Below, piece by piece: positions 46,758-55,423 of a stretch of DNA of 64,000 bases. The DNA lies in NCBI RefSeq assembly GCF_016595505.1, contig NZ_JAENIL010000023.1:1-64000 (forward strand). Direction: 5' to 3'. The translations under genes were made by a program, and so were the position numbers. The stretch comes from Pelagicoccus mobilis. Its GTDB lineage: Bacteria; Verrucomicrobiota; Verrucomicrobiia; Opitutales; Opitutaceae. Numbering within the stretch: the stretch's first letter is position 1; every line of letters begins with the position of its first letter. Under the pieces are notes generated by a model, which saw only the letters and a list, made by a program, of their open reading frames with translations, was not told the DNA's origin and did no database searches.

Positions 46758-47002
46758 TGTGCTATACAAGCGTGATGGACACGTGCCTCCCTTGGGCAAC
46801 TAGGCATTCTGGATGCTCATGAGCGAACTGGATTGAGGCTCGAAGCTGGAAATTCAGTTCACGAAGTTCCTTTCTGGAGTTCCTGAACCGATTTAGCTGA
46901 AAATTTTTTCGTTTGTCGTTGGTGCTTGGTGGCGAATTGGCATGGCCTTTGGCGACTCCGAAGTGCTTGAAGAAACGTCACTTCCGGATTTCAACCCTTA
47001 CG

Positions 47003-47107
47003 GGTATTAGAAAACGAGCAGGAAAACTGATTTAGGTATTAGATTTGTTAACCACATTCGCTTGACCTCGGGGGTTCAGCTAATACGTTCCGAATCCGTT
47101 ATTAGAG
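47003..47107 (+). promoter_or_regulatory. candidate promoter and repeated GGTATTAG boxes upstream of the DUF4914 gene
   Basis: A TTGACC box (47062-47067), 16-base spacer and TACGTT (47084-47089) form a good sigma-70-type promoter. Upstream are two direct copies of GGTATTAG (47003-47010 and 47035-47042, 32 bases apart, near three helical turns), an inverted relative CTAATAC (47080-47086) overlapping the -10, and GTTATTAGAG near 47098. This is the sort of layout a transcription factor would use. The earlier half of the gap (46758-47000) shows nothing recognised. Confidence 0.4.
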
Positions 47108-47128
47108 AATTATATATCATTAATTCAC

Positions 47129-49042
47129 ATGAACACTGGAAGCACACCATTCACTCATCCCTTGATTAATTTCGAGCTACCTCCCGAGGTAGAGGAAATC
47201 CTGGCGGCTGCCCCTTCGGTAGTCGTTCCGGAGTCGGTTGAGGATCTCCGCAAGCTCTCCTTGTGCGACGCTGATGATCTCGGCTGGCACGAGGTTGCAT
47301 ACGACGTCCCAGGTCAGGGAAAAGTCGTGGAAGCGAATGTTTGCCGCGTTAGCAACGGTATCGCAGCGAACTACGTTGACCCGTACATGCGTCGTCGTGA
47401 CCCCGACTGCATGGTGATCGGTGACCAACGTAAGACCGACAAGCCGAAGTATGAAGATCGTTACGGCGAGTCTTTCGATCCGCTCCGTGACGAGACCTTT
47501 GGATGGCTCAAGTCACAGCCGCTCGCGGTTTTCCCATTCAACGCCGGTATCCAAGGCAAGGGTGCGGATGCGATGGTCGTTGGTCCAGCCAATGCCGGTT
47601 TCTTCGCTCTCGGCCTCGCGCTTCTTCAAGGCATGATCGAGCCGGACAAGGTGCCGGAAGGCTTCTCTCCGAAGGCGGTTATCTACGTCGCTCCTCCTTT
47701 CCGCCATACACATTTCGAAGGCAAGCAAGTCGTGGTTCACAACCGTCTCGACGGCATGCACGAGCTCTTCAGCTACAACCTCTACCCAGGTCCGTCTGCC
47801 AAGAAGGGGATCTACGGCGTTCTCCTCACTCTCGGTGAAGAAGAGAGCTGGATCACAATGCACTGTTCTACAGTGGAGGTGGTGACTCCGTACGACAGCA
47901 GCGTTGTCATCTCTCACGAAGGTGCGAGTGGCGGCGGTAAGAGTGAGCTGCTCGAGCAAGTCCATCGTCAAGCGGATGGCTCGCTTCTCCTCGGTGAGAA
48001 CATCGTCACGGGCGTTCGCCGCTCGATCAGCTTGCCGCAAGCGTGTGATCTGCATCCGATCACCGACGATATGGCGCTCTGTCACCCGACTCTCGACAAG
48101 GGTACTGGCAAGCTCGGCCTGATCGATGCGGAAGATGCATGGTTCCTCCGTGTGAACCACATCGACAAGTACGGCATCGACCCGACTCTCGAGTCTCTAA
48201 CAATTCACCCGAAGGAAGATCTGCTCTTCCTCAACATCAAGGCTCAGCCAGACAGCACCGCGCTCATCTGGGAACACATTGAAGACGAGCCTGGTTCACC
48301 TTGTCCGAACCCGCGTGTGGTCGTTCCACGTGCAGCGATTCCAAACATCGTGGACGAAGAGGTTGAGGTCGATATTCGTAGCTTCGGAGTGCGCTGCCCT
48401 CCGTGTACTGCTGACAAGCCAAGCTACGGCATCATGGGCATGTTCCACGTGCTGCCGCCGTCTCTCGCTTGGTTGTGGCGCTTGGTTGCTCCACGCGGAC
48501 ACGCCAACCCAAGTATCGTTGATACTGGAGGCATGTCTTCTGAAGGTGTTGGTTCTTACTGGCCGTTCGCGACAGGTCGTCGTGTTGACCAAGCGAACCT
48601 CATCCTCAAGCAGATCGTCGAGACTCCTGAGGTTAGCTACATTCTTGTACCAAACCAGCACGTCGGAGCCTGGAAGGTCAGCTTCATGCCACAGTGGATT
48701 ACTCGTGAGTACCTCGCACGTCGTAACGGGGCGAAGTTTAGCGAAAAGCAGGTTCAGCCATCTCGTTGCCCGCTGCTTGGCTGGAACCCAGATTCCATCA
48801 TGGTCGAGTCCCGTCAGATCGGCACGCGCTTCTTCAATGTCGAGAAGCAGCCAGAAGTGGGTGTGGAAGCGTACGACAAGGGAGCTGAGATTCTCTACGA
48901 TTTCTTCCGTAGCGAGCTCGCAAACTTCGACTCTCCGGACCTCGATCCACTCGGTCGCCAGATCATCGAGTGCTGCTTGCAGGGCGGAACTGTCACCGAC
49001 TACGATTCACTTCTTGGAGGCGGAAGCCTCCGCAAGAAATAA
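47129..49042 (+). CDS. DUF4914 protein with PEP-carboxykinase-like kinase motifs
   Basis: 637 residues, uncharacterised. Motifs line up in order with PEP carboxykinases: a YPGPSAKKGIYGVLL segment (Lys225-Lys226-Gly227), SWITMHCSTVEV (Met244), a glycine-rich loop HEGASGGGKSELLEQ (Ser267-Lys271), and PITDDMALC (Asp313-Asp314) like the metal-binding kinase-2 motif. In ATP-PEPCK the same order is KKG, MHCSAN, GLSGTGKTTLS and GDDEHGW. The loop also has the SGGGKSE spelling of the PPi-PEPCK at 11909. The C-terminal half has VVPRAAIPN and GSYWPFATGRRVD blocks. It uses ribosomal-style codons and has its own promoter and terminator. Function: possibly a PEPCK-superfamily enzyme using a phosphate donor; substrate unknown. 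Confidence 0.6.
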   Translation: MNTGSTPFTHPLINFELPPEVEEILAAAPSVVVPESVEDLRKLSLCDADDLGWHEVAYDVPGQGKVVEANVCRVSNGIAANYVDPYMRRRDPDCMVIGDQRKTDKPKYEDRYGESFDPLRDETFGWLKSQPLAVFPFNAGIQGKGADAMVVGPANAGFFALGLALLQGMIEPDKVPEGFSPKAVIYVAPPFRHTHFEGKQVVVHNRLDGMHELFSYNLYPGPSAKKGIYGVLLTLGEEESWITMHCSTVEVVTPYDSSVVISHEGASGGGKSELLEQVHRQADGSLLLGENIVTGVRRSISLPQACDLHPITDDMALCHPTLDKGTGKLGLIDAEDAWFLRVNHIDKYGIDPTLESLTIHPKEDLLFLNIKAQPDSTALIWEHIEDEPGSPCPNPRVVVPRAAIPNIVDEEVEVDIRSFGVRCPPCTADKPSYGIMGMFHVLPPSLAWLWRLVAPRGHANPSIVDTGGMSSEGVGSYWPFATGRRVDQANLILKQIVETPEVSYILVPNQHVGAWKVSFMPQWITREYLARRNGAKFSEKQVQPSRCPLLGWNPDSIMVESRQIGTRFFNVEKQPEVGVEAYDKGAEILYDFFRSELANFDSPDLDPLGRQIIECCLQGGTVTDYDSLLGGGSLRKK

Positions 49043-49069
49043 GCCGTTTTCAGGCTTTCGCAAAATACG

Positions 49070-49102
49070 AAGCAGCTCTCCGCAAGGGGGCTGCTTTTTT
49101 AT
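49070..49102 (+). terminator. terminator of the DUF4914 gene
   Basis: AAGCAGCTCTCC / GGGGGCTGCTT stem (one bulge) with a GCAA tetraloop, then TTTTTT. It lies 28 bases past the stop. Confidence 0.87.
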
Positions 49103-49196
49103 GTTTTTGCCGGACAGCTTCTGATGCAAATGCACCTACAATTACTCATTTCTTGGGGTTGGTCGTCGCCGCTGGATAGGCTTATCTTGGGAGGTG

Positions 49197-50090
49197 ATGA
49201 GGATCGTTCTCTGTTTGTTATTCCTTTGCCCCTTCTGGTTGCTATCGAATCTGTTTTCACAAGAGGAGTTTTTGGGCGATTCAACTAGCCCCGCTCTGCC
49301 GAAATGGGGATATGCGTTTCAGGGCTACGTTCCTCATAAGACATTCAAAAAGGAAGTTTCTCCAGTGGTGGGATCGACTCGGAAAGGGCTGCTGCTTGAT
49401 ACCTCGAAAGGAGTGAAAAGAGTTAAGTTCGGCCAAGCTGGCGTGACCTTGGAGTCGGCTTTGCAGGTGACTCCTCACTTCGCTCAGCTTGGAGAATTTA
49501 AGGTGATCTTCGAAAACCGTGCTCAACAGCGCCGTGATGCGGCTCTTCAGAGCGCTCTGGACGCGGACATCGAGTACGCTCAAGCGAAGCTCGATCAGAT
49601 GAATGCGGCGGATCCTTCGACTCCCATTTCCGGCAAGCCTGAACGCATGAGCAATGACGAGTTTAGCGCGGAGCTCGCGGACGTGAGTGACACGAGCGAA
49701 GCGCTAAGGGACAGTTTGTTTGAACGAGGAGGGCAGGTCGCTGATACGGTATTTCTATCTTTGGAGATCTTTCCCGACATGGACATGCGTGACGCTTACG
49801 CGGCAGTGATTCTTTATCACGATAGCTTCGACAAAGAAGGGAGTGTTTCGGGCCGAATCCCTATTATCAGCATCGAGAAAGTTGGCGACTTGAAGGGAGG
49901 AGCGTCGAATCCGTTATCTTTGGATCTCTCTACGAAAGAGCAGTTTATCCAGAACTTGGAATTCCAGTTCTACTTGTTCGCAAACGATGGGACTCCAGTC
50001 GCGACCAATGCGTCGAGTTCGTTGCAAGAGATCAACCAAGCGGAGAGAGAGTATATTCAAAATAAGCTCTCTAAAGGGAAGCTTCGCTAG
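49197..50090 (+). CDS. exported protein, function unknown
   Basis: 297 residues from ATG 49197 (GTG 49194 also possible). GGGAGG sits immediately upstream, unusually close to the start. Signal peptide MRIVLCLLFLCPFWLLSNLF (ending near SQEEF). The mature part begins with a Trp-Gly-Tyr segment (LPKWGYAFQGYVPHKTFKKE), has a Gln/Asp/Ala-rich helical middle (RRDAALQSALDADIEYAQAK), then beta-type VADTVFLSLEIFPDM and an Asn/Gln/Ser-rich end. I recognise no family. Convergent with the membrane protein gene at 50139. Confidence 0.6.
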   Translation: MRIVLCLLFLCPFWLLSNLFSQEEFLGDSTSPALPKWGYAFQGYVPHKTFKKEVSPVVGSTRKGLLLDTSKGVKRVKFGQAGVTLESALQVTPHFAQLGEFKVIFENRAQQRRDAALQSALDADIEYAQAKLDQMNAADPSTPISGKPERMSNDEFSAELADVSDTSEALRDSLFERGGQVADTVFLSLEIFPDMDMRDAYAAVILYHDSFDKEGSVSGRIPIISIEKVGDLKGGASNPLSLDLSTKEQFIQNLEFQFYLFANDGTPVATNASSSLQEINQAEREYIQNKLSKGKLR

Positions 50091-50138
50091 CTAAATAGCG
50101 AAGAGATCGTCGGAGCTCTTTCTCGATCGGACGGGAGC

Positions 50139-50864
50139 TTACTTCTTCGTATGGTGCTCGTGGAGAAGGCCTTCGAAGTCGAGACCGGTGAGCTTCTTAA
50201 GCCCTTTGATCAAACGCCAGAGGGCGTAGACGAGGATCGCCATGGTTGGGCCAGTGATTACGACCCACGAGACCCAGGTCAGAGTGCCGATTTCGTCGTT
50301 GAAACTCTCGGTGCCGCCAGGGCTTTTGACGATCATCGAAGCAAGCACGAAGTTCAGAACAGCGCTTATCAGGAAACTGAATACGAGCAGCCAGTTGGCG
50401 ACTTTGAACTGAGAGTCGAGCTCGGCCTTCTTCTCGGGCGTATCGATGTGGGAGTCGATCTTTTCGACGTCGAAAATCTGGTCGTTGAAGAGGAAGGTTT
50501 TCAGCAGCGAGTTCTTCCGCTTTGCGGTGGCTAAAACGAGGATTCCGATGACGAGTGGCATCGCTGTTTCTTTGAGGACGACCCACTTTGGTTCCGCTTC
50601 CATCAGACCAATCCCTCCGGTGAGCAGAATATTTAGGAATCCGAAGATGGAGATGATGTTGTAGTTTTTCCGCTGAACGAAGTCGTAGACGAAATAGCCG
50701 ATGGGGAAGGCGAGAGCCACGACTAGCCCGAGCACGGGCCCGAGACGCTCTTCTCCGCTTAGGTTTTTGAGCACAAGGATCGGTAACGCTAGGTTACAGA
50801 TCAGGTTTACTAGGAAGTTCTCTGTTTTTTTCGGCGGTGCGGCTGTTGTCGGGGCGTCGCTCAT
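50139..50864 (-). CDS. integral membrane protein, VC0807-family-like
   Basis: 241 residues with about six hydrophobic segments: NFLVNLICNLALPILVLKNL, GPVLGLVVALAFPIGYFVYD, NIISIFGFLNILLTGGIGLM, ETAMPLVIGILVLA, VANWLLVFSFLISAVLNFVL, LTWVSWVVITGPTMAILVYA. The pattern (FNDQIFD between helices, charged ends) fits the VC0807 family of poorly known membrane proteins, distantly like intracellular septation proteins. Function unknown. Divergent from pdxJ. Confidence 0.6.
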   Translation of the reverse strand: MSDAPTTAAPPKKTENFLVNLICNLALPILVLKNLSGEERLGPVLGLVVALAFPIGYFVYDFVQRKNYNIISIFGFLNILLTGGIGLMEAEPKWVVLKETAMPLVIGILVLATAKRKNSLLKTFLFNDQIFDVEKIDSHIDTPEKKAELDSQFKVANWLLVFSFLISAVLNFVLASMIVKSPGGTESFNDEIGTLTWVSWVVITGPTMAILVYALWRLIKGLKKLTGLDFEGLLHEHHTKK

Positions 50865-50925
50865 TCTTTGGAAGCTTTGATTGCGTCAGGCTGAGTGAGC
50901 CCTATACCTTGCGGAAAATTTGAAT

Positions 50926-51687
50926 ATGTCTAGTAAAAGCATCCTCCTCGGCGTCAACATCGACCATGTCGCCACTGTTCGCCAAGCTCGTTATAAGGAC
51001 AGCCCTCGCACTTGCGGTGGCTTCGTGGAACCGGATCCGGTGACTCTCGCTCTGCTTTGCGAGAAGGCTGGGGCTCAGGGGATCACGGTACACCCGCGTG
51101 AAGATGCGAGGCACGTGCAGCGAGAAGACGTAAAGCGTCTCCGCCAGTGCATACAGACCCGTCTCAATATGGAGATGGCGGCGACGGACGATATGTTGGC
51201 TTTCGCTCTCGAGGTTTTGCCCGAGACGATTTGTGTTGTTCCGGAAAGCCGTGAAGAGGTGACGACTGAGGGCGGGCTCGAAGTCGCTGGGCAATTCGAT
51301 CGAGTGGAGCGTATTGTGAAGTCGGCTGCTGAGGCTGGCATCGAATCGAGCCTCTTCATTGATCCGGAGTTCGATCAGATCGAAGCATCCGCCAAAGCGG
51401 GAGCGAAGTACATCGAACTGCACACGGGGGCCTATGCGAACGCTTATTACGATAAGCCTGAACGTGAAGCGGAGCTCTCACGCTTGATTGCGGGAGCGAA
51501 CAAAGCGAACGAACTCGGCCTCATCGTAAACGCGGGTCACGGGATCAACTATGTGAACGTTTCTGAAGTGATCACCATTCCGCACCTGCATGAACTCAAT
51601 ATCGGGCACAGTATCATCAGCCGCGCTCTATTCTACGGGATGGATGAAGCGGTACGTGAAATGAAGGCCTTGATGGCTGGCGTTTAA
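50926..51687 (+). CDS. pdxJ: pyridoxine 5'-phosphate synthase
   Basis: 253 residues from ATG 50926. Makes pyridoxine phosphate from 1-deoxyxylulose 5-phosphate and aminoacetone phosphate. LLGVNIDHVATVRQARYKD, ITVHPREDARHVQREDV, LNMEMAATDDMLAFALE, VNAGHGINYVN and IGHSIISRALFYGM. TTG at 50920 is also in frame but less likely. Followed by acpS after 12 bases, a gene order common in Proteobacteria. Confidence 0.97.
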   Translation: MSSKSILLGVNIDHVATVRQARYKDSPRTCGGFVEPDPVTLALLCEKAGAQGITVHPREDARHVQREDVKRLRQCIQTRLNMEMAATDDMLAFALEVLPETICVVPESREEVTTEGGLEVAGQFDRVERIVKSAAEAGIESSLFIDPEFDQIEASAKAGAKYIELHTGAYANAYYDKPEREAELSRLIAGANKANELGLIVNAGHGINYVNVSEVITIPHLHELNIGHSIISRALFYGMDEAVREMKALMAGV

Positions 51688-51699
51688 GCTGCGACGGAT

Positions 51700-52107
51700 A
51701 TGGATGCGATTTCTCTTCCTTTTAAAGGCCCGGTGCTCGGGATCGGTGTGGACATCGTATCCGTTTCCCGGATTCGCGATTTGATCGAACGTCAAGGCGA
51801 GCGGTTTATCGAACGCGTCTATACGGATACCGAGAGGGAGTATTGCGCGAAGTTCCGCGATCCGGCGGAACGTTATGCGGCTCGCTTCGCAGCCAAAGAG
51901 GCGGTCGCTAAAGCCTTTTCGTCAGGGATCGGTGAGCAATTGAACTGGAAGTCAGTCGGAATTGTATCCGGTGAGCGAGGACAACCTGAAGTCGAGCTAG
52001 ACGAAAAGGGGAAGGTGCTGCTTTATCAAGTGGGGGGCGAGAATGTGGCGATCAGTCTCTCGCATACCGATGACACTGCGATCGCCTTCGCCGCGATCAT
52101 TGGGTAG
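51700..52107 (+). CDS. acpS: holo-[acyl-carrier-protein] synthase
   Basis: 135 residues. Transfers phosphopantetheine from CoA to acyl carrier protein. GIGVDIVSVSRIRDLIER has the metal-binding Asp, and RFAAKEAVAKAFSSGIG the second site; the end is ISLSHTDDTAIAFAAI. Its stop codon TAG lies inside the palindromic repeat 52105-52178. Confidence 0.97.
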   Translation: MDAISLPFKGPVLGIGVDIVSVSRIRDLIERQGERFIERVYTDTEREYCAKFRDPAERYAARFAAKEAVAKAFSSGIGEQLNWKSVGIVSGERGQPEVELDEKGKVLLYQVGGENVAISLSHTDDTAIAFAAIIG

Positions 52108-52178
52108 GGCTCGACACGCCGGGCGAGCCGCATCGGTTCGAAATCCTGCATTGCGGTCCGCCCGGCGGTCGTACCCTA
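52105..52178. repeat. GC-rich imperfect intergenic palindrome
   Basis: TAGGGCTCGACACGCCGGGCG at the left matches, inverted, CGCCCGGCGGTCGTACCCTA at the right; inside, GCCGCAT and ATTGCGG continue the stem with mismatches, leaving a loop of about 15 bases. The end motif TAGGG..TCGAC recurs at 5662-5672 as GTCGACCCTAC. It looks like a REP/BIME-type mobile palindrome. It overlaps the acpS stop codon. Confidence 0.65.
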
Positions 52179-52223
52179 GCTTTTGAATCGCTTAAAGAGT
52201 GTGGGCTCCTATGCTCTTTCGTT

Positions 52224-53747
52224 ATGCCCAAGCCCTTTTCTCATCCCATTCTCAGTTGCTCCGCTTCGCATGAGTGGGAGCAGGAGCTACTGAAGTCTGA
52301 AGAAGACGCGTGGCAGGCTATGCTCCGTGTGGGGGTGAAGTTGGGACGAGGGATTAGGGATTTCTATGCGATGAGCTCGTTTCCGCAATCTGGATTGCGG
52401 GTCCTTGCCTTGGTTGGGAAGGGGCATAATGGCGGGGACGCTCTGTTAGCTCTGGCGGCGCTCGCATTGGAGGAGGGGTATCTCAGGCAGGTTGATATCG
52501 TTTTGAGTTCGGAACTTGATGCTCTGAAGCCGAACACGAAGAGGGCTTTAGGATTGCTCCAGGAGCGCGCGTCGATCGTGTTTTTGCAGGCGAGCGATTT
52601 GCGAGGCACCGGCGAGGTCTTTGATATCTGCATCGATGGTTTGCTTGGCATGCAGTTTCGGCCGCCATTGCGTGAGCGGATTACGGATTTGATTGAGACT
52701 GTGAATGAGGTCTCGAAGATCCGTTTGCGAGTTGCAGTCGATCTGCCATCGGGCGTGGGGGATGAATCAGATGAAAGGGCATTTCGTGCGGATGTAACGT
52801 TTGCCACGGGGATATTCAAACAACCCCTGCTAGGCTGTAGAAACGCCGGAGTGATCCGGTATTTGGATATCGGTTTTTTCGAAAACGATCGAACTGCAGT
52901 TAATCGTGTAGTGACAGATCAAATACTCGACCCTTTGCGTGGAGTCAGGTCCGCTTTCAGCGAAAAGCGGCAGCATGGTCATCTGGCGATCTTGGCTGGT
53001 TCGCGTGGCATGCCGGGGGCCTTGGCGATGGCTGTCCGGGCCGCTTTGCAAAGTGGAGTTGGGTTGGTAACGGTGTTTGCTCCCGAATCGGTAGTGTCGC
53101 AGCTTGCTTGCACTTTGCCCGAGGCGATGTGGCGTACTTGGCCTGAAACGCCAGAGGGTGGCTTGGCCTTGGAAGGGCTTTGGCAGATCAAGTCGATCGC
53201 CGGCAAGGCGACGGCGCTTTTGGTCGGTCCAGGAATGGGCAATGAGGCGGAAACTCAAGCTCTGCTGTGCGAGGTCGGACGGTATTGGAATAAGCCGGCA
53301 GTACTCGATGCTGACGCTCTCCGGCCGGAAGTTGTAGACAGTTTCTTGGCATCCGAACTGATCCTGACGCCTCATGACGGAGAGTTTAAACGCCTCGCGA
53401 GCGTTGACGAAGTTTCCGATGCGGATGTGTTGGGCTACGCGAAAGAAAGAGGGCTTACCTTAGTCAAGAAGGGGAGCTCGACTCGAGTGTGCGATGGTGA
53501 GGCTTTGTATGTAAACCCGACGGGTAACGCGGTTCTATCTCGAGGAGGAAGTGGCGACTTGTTGGCTGGTCTGATGGCTGGCTTGCTGGCTGAGGGCAGT
53601 GGGAGCTCGACGGAGGTGGCCTGTCGCGCTGTCTACTGGCATGGGAAAGCCGCGGACTTGCTGGCGGTGAGCAAAGGGCAGGTCGCAACGCGTACTACAG
53701 ACTTGTTGGATTATTTGGTTCCGGCCCTTCGGGGTGACGCAGGCTGA
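52224..53747 (+). CDS. nnr: bifunctional NAD(P)H-hydrate epimerase / ADP-dependent NAD(P)H-hydrate dehydratase
   Basis: 507 residues, fusion of both NAD(P)HX repair activities. N-terminal epimerase: VLALVGKGHNGGDALLALAA and RVAVDLPSGVGDESD. C-terminal ribokinase-like dehydratase: AILAGSRGMPGALAMAVRAA, ALLVGPGMGNEAET, VLDADALRPEVV, LTPHDGEFKRL and RGGSGDLLAGLMAGLLAEGS. Repairs damaged nicotinamide cofactors. Separated from acpS by the palindrome. Confidence 0.95.
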   Translation: MPKPFSHPILSCSASHEWEQELLKSEEDAWQAMLRVGVKLGRGIRDFYAMSSFPQSGLRVLALVGKGHNGGDALLALAALALEEGYLRQVDIVLSSELDALKPNTKRALGLLQERASIVFLQASDLRGTGEVFDICIDGLLGMQFRPPLRERITDLIETVNEVSKIRLRVAVDLPSGVGDESDERAFRADVTFATGIFKQPLLGCRNAGVIRYLDIGFFENDRTAVNRVVTDQILDPLRGVRSAFSEKRQHGHLAILAGSRGMPGALAMAVRAALQSGVGLVTVFAPESVVSQLACTLPEAMWRTWPETPEGGLALEGLWQIKSIAGKATALLVGPGMGNEAETQALLCEVGRYWNKPAVLDADALRPEVVDSFLASELILTPHDGEFKRLASVDEVSDADVLGYAKERGLTLVKKGSSTRVCDGEALYVNPTGNAVLSRGGSGDLLAGLMAGLLAEGSGSSTEVACRAVYWHGKAADLLAVSKGQVATRTTDLLDYLVPALRGDAG

Positions 53748-53766
53748 GTAAGGCTTGGTTAGAATC

Positions 53767-55317
53767 TCAGTTGTAGATCGGCTTTATCGAGCGCATTGAG
53801 TGGAGGTCTTCTCTCAGTTTGATTTGAATCGGTGTGGGAAGGTGTGGAATCGCTCGGAGGACGAGATCCTCGGCTTTTTCGAAGTTGCCGCATCGGGCGT
53901 AGTATATCGCTAAGACCTGAGTAATTCCGTAGTTTCCGGGGAATCTCTCGCTGGCGATTTCTAGGATCTCCATGTGTTTGGGTTCTGGGTACACTTCAGA
54001 GCTTAGCCAAACAGCCCCGATCCAGTAGTAGAGTTGCGGCAGGTAGATCGCTCCTGCCTGTTTTGCTCTGAAGAGTTGAGTGAGGTGTTGCAAGGTCTCC
54101 TCCTTGTTGAGCGTTCCGGTTCGGTAGGCTTTACCTTCAAGCCGGCGAGAGACCTGATTGATGGAGTGCCATAGCTGAGCTCGACTGTTTTGGTCGTCGA
54201 GAGCGAGAGCTAGGGAGAGCGTTTGTTCGGCCTCGTTTCGTCGATTGTTCTGGAATTGCCATTGTCCTTTGAGGGAGAGCAGATTTGAGGATTCCGGCCA
54301 GCGCTTCAGGTTGGTTTCGATTGTGGAAATTGACCTTTCGGAAGCTTGTACATCGAGGAGCACGCGTGACTTCAGGGTTTGGATTTCTTTGTCGGTGACT
54401 GGGTGTAGTTGAAGTTTTGGTACTGCTTGGTGATTCTCTGGAGTGAACTTTAGAGTGTAGGTACGGCCTTTGTTTAGGTACGCTTTCAGTCGGTTCTCGA
54501 GATCTGAGAAATCGATGCCGAGGTTTTCAACGAATAGGGACTCCGGAGTTTGGTTCGATCTGAGCGCTTTTTCGATAAAGGCATATACGCGTGGCTTGGG
54601 GATGTCGTGTTCTCCAAGAATCAGGTAGTGGATCAGTAGCCACGACTGCGAATAGAACGTTCCTGCATGTTCGCCCCCTCTGTATTCGCGGGATTGGTAG
54701 TTGACCGCCACAAGTTTATCCAAGGGGAGGAAACCTTCTTGCCTGAGGTAGAGAACGTTGAGATTTATCGGTTTTCCGATGGTGAGACTGTCATCTGCCT
54801 CTTGCTGGACGGTTGAGAAAAACTCAGCGAACCCTTCTTTGATCCAGAGGGGAGCGCTCTGATATTGTCGCATGAGATGATGGACGTATTCATGGACGAG
54901 CGTTTCTCGGGTTTGTTGTTCGGAGCCGATGTCGTTGATGACGGAATAGTAGCCCTCGCAATCGTTTGAAAAATAGCCGCCGAGGGTTCGACGCCTGCGT
55001 CCCGATCGGAAAGAGAACTCATCGCGAGTTTTAGCGTTGCCCGTAATTATCAGAAGTAGCTCTTCCTCTTGTTTGTCGCTTAGCTGTGGGAAGACGAACT
55101 GAAGTCCGGCTCTCGCGTTCCAAATGATTTCGAAGCTGCGTTGGATTTCCGCTTTGCGAGCGTTGCTTACGACTTTGAAAGGGCTCGCTTCAGACTGCCA
55201 CCACTTGGGGGCTGATTCTAGGTCTGCCAAGGGGGAAAGAAGGATGACGCAGGCGAGAAGGGCTCTACGTTTTCGTTGGTCGAAGAGCCAATTTAAGCAG
55301 AAGAGAGGATTGAGCAT
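53767..55317 (-). CDS. secreted gluzincin-type metallopeptidase with repeat C-terminus
   Basis: 516 residues from ATG 55317, with a signal-like segment (RRALLACVILLSPLADLESA) at 18-36. Active site HEYVHH (His142 to His146) plus WIKEGFAEFF with Glu161, fitting a gluzincin-type zinc protease (DUF1570-like) with HExxH and downstream Glu. The second half (about 300-516) is helical, tetratricopeptide-like (LALALDDQNSRAQLWHSINQ; ERFPGNYGITQVLAIYYARC). Probably a periplasmic or surface protease. ATG 55413 would extend 32 residues without family support. Divergent from dprA with 106 bases between starts. Confidence 0.78.
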   Translation of the reverse strand: MLNPLFCLNWLFDQRKRRALLACVILLSPLADLESAPKWWQSEASPFKVVSNARKAEIQRSFEIIWNARAGLQFVFPQLSDKQEEELLLIITGNAKTRDEFSFRSGRRRRTLGGYFSNDCEGYYSVINDIGSEQQTRETLVHEYVHHLMRQYQSAPLWIKEGFAEFFSTVQQEADDSLTIGKPINLNVLYLRQEGFLPLDKLVAVNYQSREYRGGEHAGTFYSQSWLLIHYLILGEHDIPKPRVYAFIEKALRSNQTPESLFVENLGIDFSDLENRLKAYLNKGRTYTLKFTPENHQAVPKLQLHPVTDKEIQTLKSRVLLDVQASERSISTIETNLKRWPESSNLLSLKGQWQFQNNRRNEAEQTLSLALALDDQNSRAQLWHSINQVSRRLEGKAYRTGTLNKEETLQHLTQLFRAKQAGAIYLPQLYYWIGAVWLSSEVYPEPKHMEILEIASERFPGNYGITQVLAIYYARCGNFEKAEDLVLRAIPHLPTPIQIKLREDLHSMRSIKPIYN

Positions 55318-55423
55318 AGATGGTTGTCGCGAGCAAAGATCGTGCCTGAGGATTCGATTGCGGAACTGGAATTTGCCGACCAACAGATGTGGTCTTGTTG
55401 GACTTTCTGCCACCGGCTCTCCA

